A stretch of 64,000 nucleotides of DNA from Pectinophora gossypiella. Taxonomy: Eukaryota > Arthropoda > Insecta > Lepidoptera > Gelechiidae. Positions 45,108-55,800 of this stretch are shown piece by piece. The stretch lies in the NCBI RefSeq assembly GCF_024362695.1, contig NC_065419.1:5146678-5210677 (forward strand), in the 5' to 3' direction. The notes beneath the pieces were generated by a model. The model was not told the DNA's origin, searched no databases, and worked only from the letters and a program-made list of their open reading frames with translations. A program made the position numbers and the translations under genes. Positions within the stretch are counted from its first letter, which is position 1; each line of letters starts with the position of its first letter.

Positions 45108-45389
45108 ATTGCGAACAGTATGTGTATGTAGTTATGTTTATTTCTGTTTGTGTCGATTGTCATTGTGATGAAAGGTTACGATAAAACTGGACCATTTAAC
45201 TGGATAGTATAGAAATATGCCGTATGGTTATGTGAAGATGCTTTTATCTCGCAATGAATGATTTTTGAGGACGAGTACCTAATTTGGAGCATCTTAAAAC
45301 CAATTTTATTCATAAAAAATAATATTCGTAAAAGTAAAACTCGGCTTCATGACGGTATAGATCGAAACATTTCGCATGGACACAATTAG

Positions 45390-45625
45390 GATCCGGTGGT
45401 GAAATGGTTAACACACTCGTCTTGGCTTCACAAGAGCTGCGGGTTTAAGTCCCGTCCGAGTCAGATTTCGTTTAAATTTTCTCTTTGAGAGTAAATCTGT
45501 CTCGCTGATAATCAGGCAGAAGCCTTCTTAAGGCATTCACCCCACAGAGTGGGTTGAAGAGCAGCAGCACATCAGTTCCACCGCGTCCGATCTGGTGCTA
45601 TGGAGTGTAAACTAACGGCCGACGT
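45390..45625 (+). mobile_element. tRNA-headed SINE
   Basis: Head GATCCGGTGGTGAAATGGTT ... GCGGGTTTAAGTCCCGTCC (45391-45465), body with CAGGCAGAAGCCTTCTTAAG. The head resembles a tRNA but the anticodon arm is imperfect, so it is not called as a gene. Confidence 0.6.
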
Positions 45626-46028
45626 TCCCAGCACGTAACATAAAACTAATTGCGCACTTCATCTGACCGTCAAAATTTTAGTTGAACTTTGTGGCCGATG
45701 GGTTACTACTGGTACTAGCGGTATTCTCGAATCTAAATATATATTTTTAAAGATATTATAAACGTTGTTAGTATGGCGGAGGAAAAGTTTTAGATAAGGT
45801 TAAATGGGTAAAATATTTTGGTTTTGACTTTAACTTGCATAGGCTCAAAAAAAAATCTTGAACAATTTTTCAAATACATTTTGTTAATGAAATTTCCGGG
45901 AAAAATAAGTGCAAATATTCATTACATTATTAAGTGCATTTCAGTATTGTCAATTTTATGTCTCAAACATGCTTGTTGTTTTTTTATAGGTTAGATAAAC
46001 AGACTCCGTGAAAAAAATAAAAATGGAT

Positions 46029-46262
46029 TAAACACGAGAGAAGTGATGATAATATTAATGAATTTAAGAATTACAGTTCTGTATAAAAGTTAAATTAATT
46101 TAATTTAATTGCTTTTAAGTTGAAAATGTCCTTCTTAAACTAAACACGAGAGAAGTGATGATAATTACAGAATATTAGTGAATGAGTGAAAATTATTAGT
46201 GATTACAGTTCTGTATAAAAGTTAATTTAATTTTATTGCTTCTGAGTTTAAAATGTCCATCC
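46029..46262. repeat. Tandem duplication, ~112-116 bp
   Basis: AACACGAGAGAAGTGATGAT at 46031 and 46143, and ACAGTTCTGTATAAAAGTTA in both copies. Confidence 0.75.
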
Positions 46263-46639
46263 TAGCGATAAGATTACCTGTACTTATGTTTTCTTTGTAT
46301 GTTTCTTTTGTTTGGTTTATTGTGTACATAAATGAGTAAATACATTTCTGTAGTAGTGAATCAGCACGCAGGATATACCACAATAAGGTGACCGCCCACT
46401 TAACGCGGACGTGCGAAATCGTACACCACTCGGGTTATGGTCATGCGTGTGGTTACCACACCGTGCCGAACATCGGTAGCCTTTGTTACTTTGCATAAAC
46501 AAATTGAGGTAAGGTTACCGAGAAGTTTAGATGAGATTTTTTGTTTTGATGCTTGCTCTGTGTCACCTTTCTGTTTATGTGATGATATGATGTATTCAAG
46601 CTAGTTGGTCAATTTGTAAACAAATCCACACTCTGTCTA

Positions 46640-46975
46640 GGAGCGGATCCAGCTTTTGTGACAGGGGGTGGGGGGGTCACAAGGTCTCAGACAATCAAAA
46701 AAACTGTTTTATCTATAACAGATCCTTTTTAGTCATTGAAGTTGTTACTTTTTCTAACTCTAATTTAATTTTGTAATTAAGTACCTAAAGTATTAGTGCA
46801 TGTTGTGTCCACCTGTAAGTGGCGAGGCGCTTAGTTTTTTATATGTATTAACTGCAAACTGTAACCATGTATCAGCTACTTGCCGTTGGTTGACCAAATA
46901 AATAAACAATGGCCAGCCATGACCCAACCTGTCGCCTTGTCATGACCCCCCTGGATCAGCCCACGGTTATGTCAC
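46640..46975. mobile_element. Probable MITE with GGATCCAG/GTGACAGGGGG ends
   Basis: Left GAGCGGATCCAGCTTTTGTG and right TCATGACCCCCCTGGATCAG are imperfect inverted ends; AT-rich middle without ORF. Confidence 0.35.
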
Positions 46976-47454
46976 GCCAGACATCGTGATAAACCTCGAT
47001 AGTCTAAGCGAGCTTTCATGACGCGATGCTATTCTTGACGCTATTAAATGACGATTTGAGTACAGGGTAGATGACAACCTACTTTTTACAAATTGACAAA
47101 TAATGAGTTCAGTACGACGTCGTCAAAGAGTGTGATAGAATAGAAATTGGTTTATTATAAAACGACGCCACACAAAAATAAGTCACAAAACAATTACAAA
47201 TAGGATAAAAGGGTGTCGAAATGATCATAAGGTGCTGGTGGATGCCCAGAAATAAAATGGTTTTACTCATCATAAGTTGTTATTACTGGTATCTTAATAA
47301 TAAAATAGTACTTCCATGCGATATCTGAGGTATCTCCATTAGGAGAAGTTCCCTTAGGAGGCGATAGAGATGCCGGACGAGCAAAGGCTAGTAATATAAC
47401 AGTTTTATCACCTAATACGTAACAAAATAAATGAAAAAAACAATAAAATGATTA

Positions 47455-47690
47455 TCACGTGCTCAGCGGTGAAGGAAAACATCGTGAGGAAATCCACATA
47501 ACCGAGCAATCCATTTTTGAAGGTATGTGACCTAACCCGTATTGGACTGGTTTTCCCTTCGCGGGTTGGAAGGTCAGACAGGCAGTCGCTTCTATCAAAA
47601 ACCGGACCTGTTAAATCTTCAGGTTAGGTAAGCGGTCCATGTGAAAAACGGGATAATGCTAGGGGGATGGTCACCTGATACCTAACAGCG
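47455..47690 (+). mobile_element. SINE body
   Basis: CAGCGGTGAAGGAAAACATC ... CCTTCGCGGGTTGGAAGGTC ... AGGTTAGGTAAGCGGTCCAT, same family as 9440-9768. Confidence 0.55.
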
Positions 47691-48139
47691 GTCGAAATAT
47701 TCGAATCTTAATAAGGCAAACGTTATGTCAATAAAATAGCGATGCACTATAGTGTACTTCGGACTGCACCAGGGCACAAGGCGACACTTAAACGTGCTAC
47801 TAACACACGTGCCACTCGTCCAATTTCACCTTATCTTGCACTTTACAACCGCCATTTACGTCATTGGATAAGAATATCTTTCATTGTGCTAAGTTCGCAA
47901 TTAGTTAGTATACTAAATATTTAAGGTGACATATCGCAGGTAGGTATATACTACAGGGGCTTAACCAAGTTGCAAACGATTACAAAAACGTCAATGACAT
48001 TATATGGAATTAACAAGCTTGTCACCTTATGTCAATCCCATAGATTTTTATCACTGTTTCTGTCGCTTTTCGAAATCGCTTGCAACCTGGCTAACATCCC
48101 AGGTTTGTTCTTTTCTTCCATATAAAAGCATAACATACA

Positions 48140-48440
48140 CAGCCTATACACGTCCCACTGCTGGGCACAGGCCTCCTCTCAATCAACCGGAGGGGGTATG
48201 GAGCATACTCCTCCACGCTGCTTCACTACGGGTGGAGTGGAGGTGTTTGGGCTACTAACCCGGACCAACGGCCGAAGCACGGATCATCTTACTTTTTGGA
48301 CAATCAGGTGATCAGCCTGTAACGTCCTAACCAAACTAGGGATCACAAAGTGATTTTTGTGATATGTCCCCACCGGGATTTGAACCTGGAACCTCCGGAT
48401 CATGAGCCCAACGCTCTACAACTGGACCACAGAGGCCGTT
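48140..48440 (-). mobile_element. tRNA-headed SINE
   Basis: Inverted, near full length: tail CACGTCCCACTGCTGGGCAC, body CGAAGCACGGATCATCTTAC, head CCACCGGGATTTGAACCTGG. Confidence 0.65.
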
Positions 48441-48672
48441 ATGTTTTAAGACTTATAATAGGATAATATATTAACAGTGTAATAAGTATACGTATAATAT
48501 GCATCTAGTTTTTCTTTCTCTTATGATCAAAAGACTTAACTTTCTTATAATAATAACGATATTGCTTATGGTACTGAGCACAATGCACATAATGTCGCTA
48601 TAATGTGCATTGTTTTCAGTTAATTATATCGTTAATACATACATACATAAACTTATGAGGAAAAAATATTTA

Positions 48673-48975
48673 TGAGGAGCTCGGTGGCGCAGCGGTAAAC
48701 GCGCTCGGTCTGCGATTGTGGAAGTTAAGCAACTTTCGGAAAGGCCGGTCATAGGATGGGTGACCACAAAGAAAAAGTTTTCATCTCGAGCTCCTCCGTG
48801 CTTCGGAAGGCACGTTAAGCCGTTGGTCCCGGCTGCATTAGCAGTCGTTAGTAACCATCAATCCGCACTGGGCCCGCGTGATGGTTTAAGGCCCGATCTC
48901 CCTATCCATCCATAGGGAAGGCCCGTGCCCCAGCAGTGGGGACGTTAATGGGCTGATCATGATGATGATGATGAC
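48673..48975 (+). mobile_element. Composite SINE: tRNA-like head plus 5S-rRNA-like segment
   Basis: 48675-48716 looks like a tRNA 5' half (A-box TGGCGCAGCGG). 48719-48768 (GGAAGTTAAGCAAC ... GGATGGGTGACC) matches the conserved internal-control region of 5S rRNA. The shared SINE body TGCTTCGGAAGGCACGTTAA follows, with a (GAT)n tail. Two Pol III promoter types appear fused. Confidence 0.6.
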
Positions 48976-48989
48976 CTAAACTTAAGCCT

Positions 48990-49245
48990 ATTTCCCACTG
49001 GGGCAAGCAGAGACTATGAAATTCCATGTGCTTCGATTCTGACAGGACCCGGGTAGGATTATGAAAGCATATATAAAGCGAAGGTTGGTGGTAGGGCTGG
49101 CAGAGGGAGACCTAGAAGGACGTACATGGCCAAATTGGAGAAGTCCTTAGAAAAGGTTCAGTACGATTCACACTGAACTGGCATGCGAGAAACAATTGAT
49201 GAATGTGGAAGAAGCAAGAGAATTAATATCGTAAAGACATTGCAA
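48990..49245 (+). pseudogene. Decayed non-LTR reverse transcriptase C-terminus
   Basis: One frame reads KVGGRAGRGRPRRTYMAKLE, the basic GRPRRTYM tail common at the C-terminus of non-LTR retrotransposon polymerases in Lepidoptera, then breaks at stops. It directly follows the SINE at 48673-48975. Confidence 0.5.
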
Positions 49246-50440
49246 TAAATGTTTAAACGTCAAGCACATTTGTTTTCATTAAGTTGACATATCCATGTTT
49301 TAATGTAAATCCATAAACGTAGTCCACTACTTAACAAGTAATAAAACTTTATTAAAATAAGAAAACTTAAATTCTCTTAAACACTTAAGCATTTAATCGA
49401 TCGACTTTACAATTTCAATATAAATTAATACCTATTTATTATGCACGGAGTGTCTGTGTGTAAGAGAAATGATTTGGCTAGATCTTTCTAGAATGCAAAT
49501 ATAAAACAAGTCTTATATATGGATGAAACTAAATAAAGACTGACATTTAATCATTATAATATATTTGCGAGTGATTTCTTCGAATAAAGAATGTACAGGC
49601 TGTTATAACGATGCTAAACTTAAATTGGACTCTGCCACGCAGAAAGTGTCACGTATTTTTATTTGTAATCGAAATCCACGCAAGCAAAGTTACGGGATAA
49701 AGTTATAGCAGATGTTTATAAATGCCAACCACCAGTCGTAAGGCATCACATTAGCACTGCGAAACAAAAAGTTAATGTCTTCATCAACCCGATCCTTTCA
49801 TAAAGTGTATCCAAATATAATAACGTTGGTAATAAAACAACATACTTCTACTTATGATCTTAACTCCATATTATCTGATCCGGATAGAATAATCAGTATA
49901 ATAAACTATAAAAACCCCACAGGTACACCTCTTAGCAGTCAATTCTGAACCGTAAAGAAATATGTTATAGAGAAAAATATAAATTACAGGTATAATCAAA
50001 GATTGTCTCGTTGGGGTAGATGGTACTTTAATTGAGGTTTTGCAAATCGACATGTAGTTACTAGCATAAGGGATAAAATAACAAAAAGTGAATCGCTAAC
50101 GACCCTTATCGACGTCGCACTATTTACGCATTAAAATGCGGTATCTGGTGTGGTACGGTGGCATTGACGACGTTGTACTAATGTTTTGACCCAGAGTAAA
50201 ATGTGGTAACTCAAAATGTAGCTTTTTGTTAGTCTATTTTCTTTCTGGCTTCTATATCTATCTATAATAATATATAATATTTCAAAATTGGCGGTAAATT
50301 GTCCTATGTTGTCAATGGGGTTATAACTACTGCATCTTTCAGAATTTAAGCAAGCTTACTCATTAAAGAAGATGATAATATTATATATTTGTTATTAGTT
50401 TTATATTTGTTACAGTAGTGTCCCTTTATAATAAACCTTT

Positions 50441-50487
50441 CTTTCTTCTTTCTTTCTTTCTTTCTTTTTTCTTTCTTCTTTCTTTCT
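50441..50487 (+). repeat. (TTTC)n microsatellite
   Basis: TTTC/TTCTTTC repeats. Confidence 0.85.
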
Positions 50488-50664
50488 AATAACATAAATT
50501 GTAAAGTTACGCTAAGCTGTTCCTCTATAGGGTAATCACGTGGAGGCTTCTGATTTGGGAGTCCAATCAGTATCTACAGCCACCTGAAAACATAAAAGTG
50601 ACGAGAAGAGAAAATTTGATCGGTTTAATGACGATACATAGATCGAAATAATTTCCCATGGACA

Positions 50665-50960
50665 GAGGAGGACCCGGTGGTGTAATGGTTAACACGCTTG
50701 TCTGTTGACAAGTGCCGCGGGTTCATGTCCCGATCGTGTCAGATTTTTTTCTATGTGAATTTTCTCTTTGTGAGTTTCCCTAAGCACCGGTAAGTGCTAA
50801 ACAAAATTCATCAAATTTATGTATGTCGTAAAAAATATATATAATTTCCGTCACAGGAACCGTCAGTCGTCTCCTTAATTTCATTTCTAGGGTTACTAAG
50901 TTGCACTCCATCCTCATTTGCCATAATGCATGCCCCTTATAGGACAAATTGCCCCCAGGA
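50665..50960 (+). mobile_element. tRNA-headed SINE
   Basis: Head ACCCGGTGGTGTAATGGTTA ... GCGGGTTCATGTCCCGATC, close to the head at 45390; the body diverges after about 50790. Confidence 0.55.
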
Positions 50961-52219
50961 CAGGGCAGCGCTAACATTTAAATCAAGCTTAATGGGCACA
51001 TATCCATAAGTAATGTACCGACTGCAAGAGCTAGAAAGCCATAGACCTGGATGATAAACCAAGCTCGCTCAAAATATTGACTCACGAGAATCCGTTCCGC
51101 TATTTGATTTTTAGCTCTATTAAGGCGATTTATTAACAAATAATTGAAAACATGGATAATAAATACGTGGTGTTTATGAATATGAAAATCGTTTTAGTAA
51201 GTCTAATAGTAGACCGTGCTAATATTTATGTGCTAAATTGGATGTTAGATGTGGTCATCCGTGAGGCCTTTCACCCCGAGGACTTTGAATTTTCAAAAAG
51301 TATTTCTTACTTAGTCGGTTATAAGGAAGATTCTTGCAATATATTATTTTTTTCTTCCCTGCAGGTTAAGTTGTACGCTGACTGGCTAGTCACTCGGTCT
51401 TCATATCAACATTCTCACACCCACTTCTACACATTCTCAAGATGGAGCATATTCAAGTCTGAACTCGTAGCACCTTCTGAATTGAGTTATCACAATAATG
51501 CGATTTAAATTGTCCCGACCTAACAGCTGGCAGGCCTGGGAATGACCAAGTCTAGGAATCTGCATGTGCCTTATCATCACAAAAACACCCGTGAGAATTG
51601 GTAATGATGACTTTAAGTGGACAAGAGGTTAGCGATGACGTTTTTGTCACAATATGGTCACAATACTAGATATTATACAGTGTTGATACTTGGTAAAGAG
51701 AAAGAAAGAAAAATTATTAAAAAAATCGTGTAATTATTACACATTGTTTGGTGGTACGGGTAATAATTCGTTTGCTGCTCGTTCAAATTCATACTTTTCG
51801 TTTGTTATGTATGTATGGTTACAATAATTGGTGTTTTACTGTTTTGTGAAACAGCTGAGTATATACTCTACTATACACACATATATATATATACATACAC
51901 ATAAATGAATATCTTTAGTAGGTTTCATTACAAGTTCGTAAATACTTAAAAAAATAAAAACGAAGTGTCAAGACTTAAAAATTCTGTTAAATTCGTTTAA
52001 AATGCCATTTCATTTCATACTTGGCCAACGAAAAAGAAAAATAAATATAATATCATGCTGCCCATTTGACATTTTTTTATTTTATGAGGGCTTCAAGCAA
52101 TTATACGCTACGACATTGGACATACTTACTTAGGCAAAATAAAAACAAGTCAACCGTTTTCAATTACTTACCTTCATGTTTGTAAATGACCACCACACTA
52201 CTAATTACCATATTAATAA

Positions 52220-52653
52220 TGTGCCGGACGACGCCCAGAACGATCTCATAGTTTAACAAATTATTGTAAATAACTTAGATTTTGAAATAAAGATATAGAT
52301 AGTTAAATAAGTATAGTTAAGAAAATATTGTGATAACGATTGTATGTGATATTATTATTTTTGTTCCAATAAATTACACTCACCTCATTCGCGGCGCCGT
52401 CTCGTCTTAATGCGCGCAAGGCCCACTAGTTGCGAACCGTAAAATCGTATATGACTAGGGCGAGACGGCGTCGAAAACACACACAATTCGCACACCTCGC
52501 AACTCGAGGTTTATTTTTAGGAAGGTCGCAATAGGACCTTACACAACATAGCTTAGGTACAGACACAACTGTACAGAAATGAATCTTAAATAGTTGTTTT
52601 TATTTAGAACCAGCATCCCATAGAACATAGCGTGCGGTTTACAGTCCCGTACA
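52220..52653 (+). repeat. BEL/Pao 5' LTR
   Basis: Starts TGTGCCGG and ends CCCGTACA (TG...CA). Contains AATAAA signals near the middle and drives transcription of the element. Confidence 0.93.
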
Positions 52654-52654
52654 T

Positions 52655-52672
52655 TGGTCCTTCGAGCCGGAT
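52655..52672 (+). other. Primer-binding site, tRNA-Tyr
   Basis: TGGTCCTTCGAGCCGGAT, one base after the LTR, is complementary over 18 nt to the conserved 3' end of eukaryotic tRNA-Tyr including CCA. It would prime minus-strand DNA synthesis. Confidence 0.8.
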
Positions 52673-52837
52673 TACAGCCGGATAGAACATAGAAGATTCC
52701 GAATAACAGTCGGATATCGAAAACATAGTTCCGAACAACAGTCGGAAAACCTATAGTACAACTCGGATAACAGCCGGGTATAGTTAAATCCCGGGTAACA
52801 GCCGGGATACAGGAGTGTCTGGACAACAGCCAGACAC
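52667..52837 (+). promoter_or_regulatory. Array of six covarying hairpins in the BEL leader
   Basis: Six successive stem-loops, each with a 7-nt loop (consensus RYWACAG). H1 stem CCGG, 52667-52681, overlapping the primer site. H2 TCCGA, 52698-52714. H3 TTCCGA, 52729-52747. H4 ACTCGG with one G-U, 52761-52779. H5 ATCCCGG, 52788-52808. H6 GTGTCTGG, 52815-52837, ending 8 nt before the Gag ATG. Loops are conserved while stems differ but stay complementary, evidence within one sequence for RNA structure. Role unknown; packaging, dimerisation or translation control are candidates. Confidence 0.8.
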
Positions 52838-52845
52838 GACACAGT

Positions 52846-55800
52846 ATGAAAACCAGGAGTATGAAGTCGACAGAGATGGAACGGCCATCAACAGAAGACC
52901 CACCGGTCACCAACACAGCAACTCCCGCAGTCGCGGCCGCCGCCGTCACAGATAGAATAGATACAGCAGCCCCGCTGGTTACAGAACAGCCTGGTGGTGG
53001 TAGTACCGAAACATCTACTACCACTGGGACCAGCTCGGGCACCACAACGACGACGACGGGCACAACAGACGATACAGATAGGACTACGGGGGAATCCAAC
53101 ACAGAAGATAGCGTACAGAACGAGACGTTACGACCTGGATCGGTGGTCAGAGCCCCATCAGCGCCACACTCTACAGCTTCAAAGAAACGACGCCTAGCCT
53201 TACTTAAAGCAAAAGAGGAACTCCTGAAAAAAGAAGTCGAACTGGCAGCAGCACGCATCGCTACGTTAGCCGAAGAATCCGACGACGACACAGACATAGA
53301 GATAGCAAGTGTGAGCGACGTACGCACACGCACAAAGACGTGGGTGGACCAGCACTCAACGCTGGCCCCCCCGCTGCCCACCAACATAGCACCCTTAACT
53401 ATAACGGGTGAATACAGAACCACAGTAGAAGAAAAACCGTCGCAAACTCAACACAGTCACGCGACACCTATAAACAAGGGGGCAAAACACAGCATAGCGG
53501 CACCCACTACACAAGGTGGATGCATCTCAACTCCCGTCACGGCGGGAGAACATGTGATCGCCAAACAACCATCGATAGAAATTACACAGTTAGCACAAGC
53601 GATCACGTTAGCTGCGCGATCAGCGTGTCCCACACCGCGCAGCACCTTCGAGCTTCCAACATACAGTGGATCTCACACAGAATGGCTGTCTTTCTACGCA
53701 GCCTACACAGCGACAGCTCCATCCTACTCCGACCAGGAGAACTTAGTACGCCTGCGGAAGAGCCTGAAGGGAATGGCGAAAGAAACGGTTGAAAGTCTTC
53801 TCATGTACAACGCGAACCCCACCGACGTAATGAAGACACTACAGCTTCGATTCGGCCGCCCCGACGCTATAGCTCACACCGAGCTCGACCGCCTCCGAGC
53901 TCTACCGCGCCTCAGCGACTCAGCCAAAGAAGTATGCGTATTTGCGACGAGGGTAAACAACATTGTGGCCACACTACGCGCCCTCCGAAAACAACAGTAC
54001 CTGTATAACCCCGAGATAACTAAGCTCACTATAGACAAACTGACACCGACAATACGCTATAGATGGTACGACTTCGCGGCTGAGCAATCAGAAGACGACG
54101 CCGACCTACTGAAACTCGCAAGGTTCCTCGAACGCGAGGCTGAACGCTGTGGACCGTACGCGCAACCAGAGCGCGACACAGCTTCATCACAAACACAGCG
54201 GACAGCACCCGGCGCCGTCCAAATTCGAAAACAGACACAACAGCGTACTTACTCCACGACGGAAAAGGATAAGACAGCGTGCCCCGTATGCGACAAGACG
54301 GGACACACGGCGGTAAAATGTCAACAATTCACCGACGCGAACACAGACAAACGATGGGAAATGGCAAAAAACAAGTCACTATGTTTTCGATGCCTCACTC
54401 GACGCACTCTCAAACATGAGTGCAAAGCCCGAACATGCAACACCAACCAGTGCAACCGCACTCATCACCCTATGCTACATTTCCTGAAAAGAGAGGTCCC
54501 CGAAGAGAAAACAGAAACAGTCAGCACGGCATGGACGACGAGAAGAACTCACACCTTCTTAAAAATCCTCCCTGTCAAAGTCTCCGGTCCACAAGGCGAT
54601 GTCGACACCTTCGCCTTACTCGACGACGGGTCCACAGTCACCCTAGTCGACGCCGACATCACCAACCAAGTCGGCATAAAGGGACCGAGCGACCCGCTAC
54701 GCATAGAAGCCCTCTCAACCGACATAGGAGTCAGGAAATCACAGCGTGTAACACTCACGCTACACGGGGCGACTAACACCTTCGACACGCATGCCCGGAC
54801 GATAGAAAACCTACAGCTCTCACCGCAACGCATCGAAAACGACGACCTCACCGAGTGCCACCACTTGTCCGACATCGCTCTACAACTAGTCTACGAGGCG
54901 ACACCGAAGATACTAATAGGACAGGACAACTGGGAGCTACTCCTCGCCACCGAAACAAGAAGAGGGGCGCGGCATCAACCGGTCGCCTCCCTCACCCCTC
55001 TCGGCTGGGTGCTACACGGCGCACACACGCGCACTATAGGACATCGAATCAACTACATTACCGCACCCACACCCGAAGATAGTATGGACGAACAACTTCG
55101 TCAGTACTTCGCCATCGAGTCTCTCGCTATAGAACAGAAAAGGCCACAAAGCGACCCCGAACAGCGTGCGCTCAACATACTCGCCGAACGCACTACACGT
55201 AGCGACGACGGTCGTTACATAACGTCGCTACTGTGGCACACAGACAACGCGTCTATGCCCGACAACTACAATAACGCGTACAACCGCCTACTGTCTACAG
55301 AAAAAAAGATAGATAAAGATCCACTACTTAAACAGAAATACAACGAACAGATGGAAGCGCTTATAGAAAAGGGCTATGCCGAGCCCGCTCCGAGTACCAA
55401 AACAGCCAATAGAACTTGGTACTTACCTCATTTCCCCGTTCTCAACGCAATGAAACCGGGAAAAGTACGCGTCGTACACGATGCCGCAGCTAAAACGCAA
55501 GGTGTATCACTCAACGACTACCTGCTCACCGGTCCCGACTTACTACAGTCTCTACCGGGGGTACTCATGCGCCTCCGCCAGCACAAGTACGCCGTGTCCG
55601 CCGACATCAAGGAAATGTTCATGCAAGTCAAGATACGTGAACAAGATCGGGACGCCCTCCGCTACCTCTGGCGAGGCGACAATAGAGGCGACACGACTCC
55701 CCGAGAGTATCGCATGACATCACTCATCTTCGGAGCAAAGTCATCACCTGCGACAGCAATCTACATAAAGAATAGCAACGCCGAGCGGTACAAAGTCACA

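Larger units (their letters stand above)
49260..52214. other. Gene-less stretch before BEL/Pao element
   Basis: AT-rich, with one SINE (50665-50960) and a TTTC microsatellite. A 118-codon ORF at 51152-51508 crosses a good acceptor-like TTCTTCCCTGCAG and is not supported as a gene. Confidence 0.35.

Noticed and set aside
45391..45465. Possible tRNA gene (also 9715-9768, 50672-50745, 21290-21350)
   Set aside because: Each is the degenerate head of a SINE with body and tail, and the cloverleaf is imperfect.
51152..51508. 118-codon ORF
   Set aside because: It crosses a strong acceptor-like site and has no recognisable domain or codon signal.
52539..53423. 294-codon minus-strand ORF
   Set aside because: Antisense shadow of the Gag region; its Ser/Val-rich content follows from the GC-rich sense strand.
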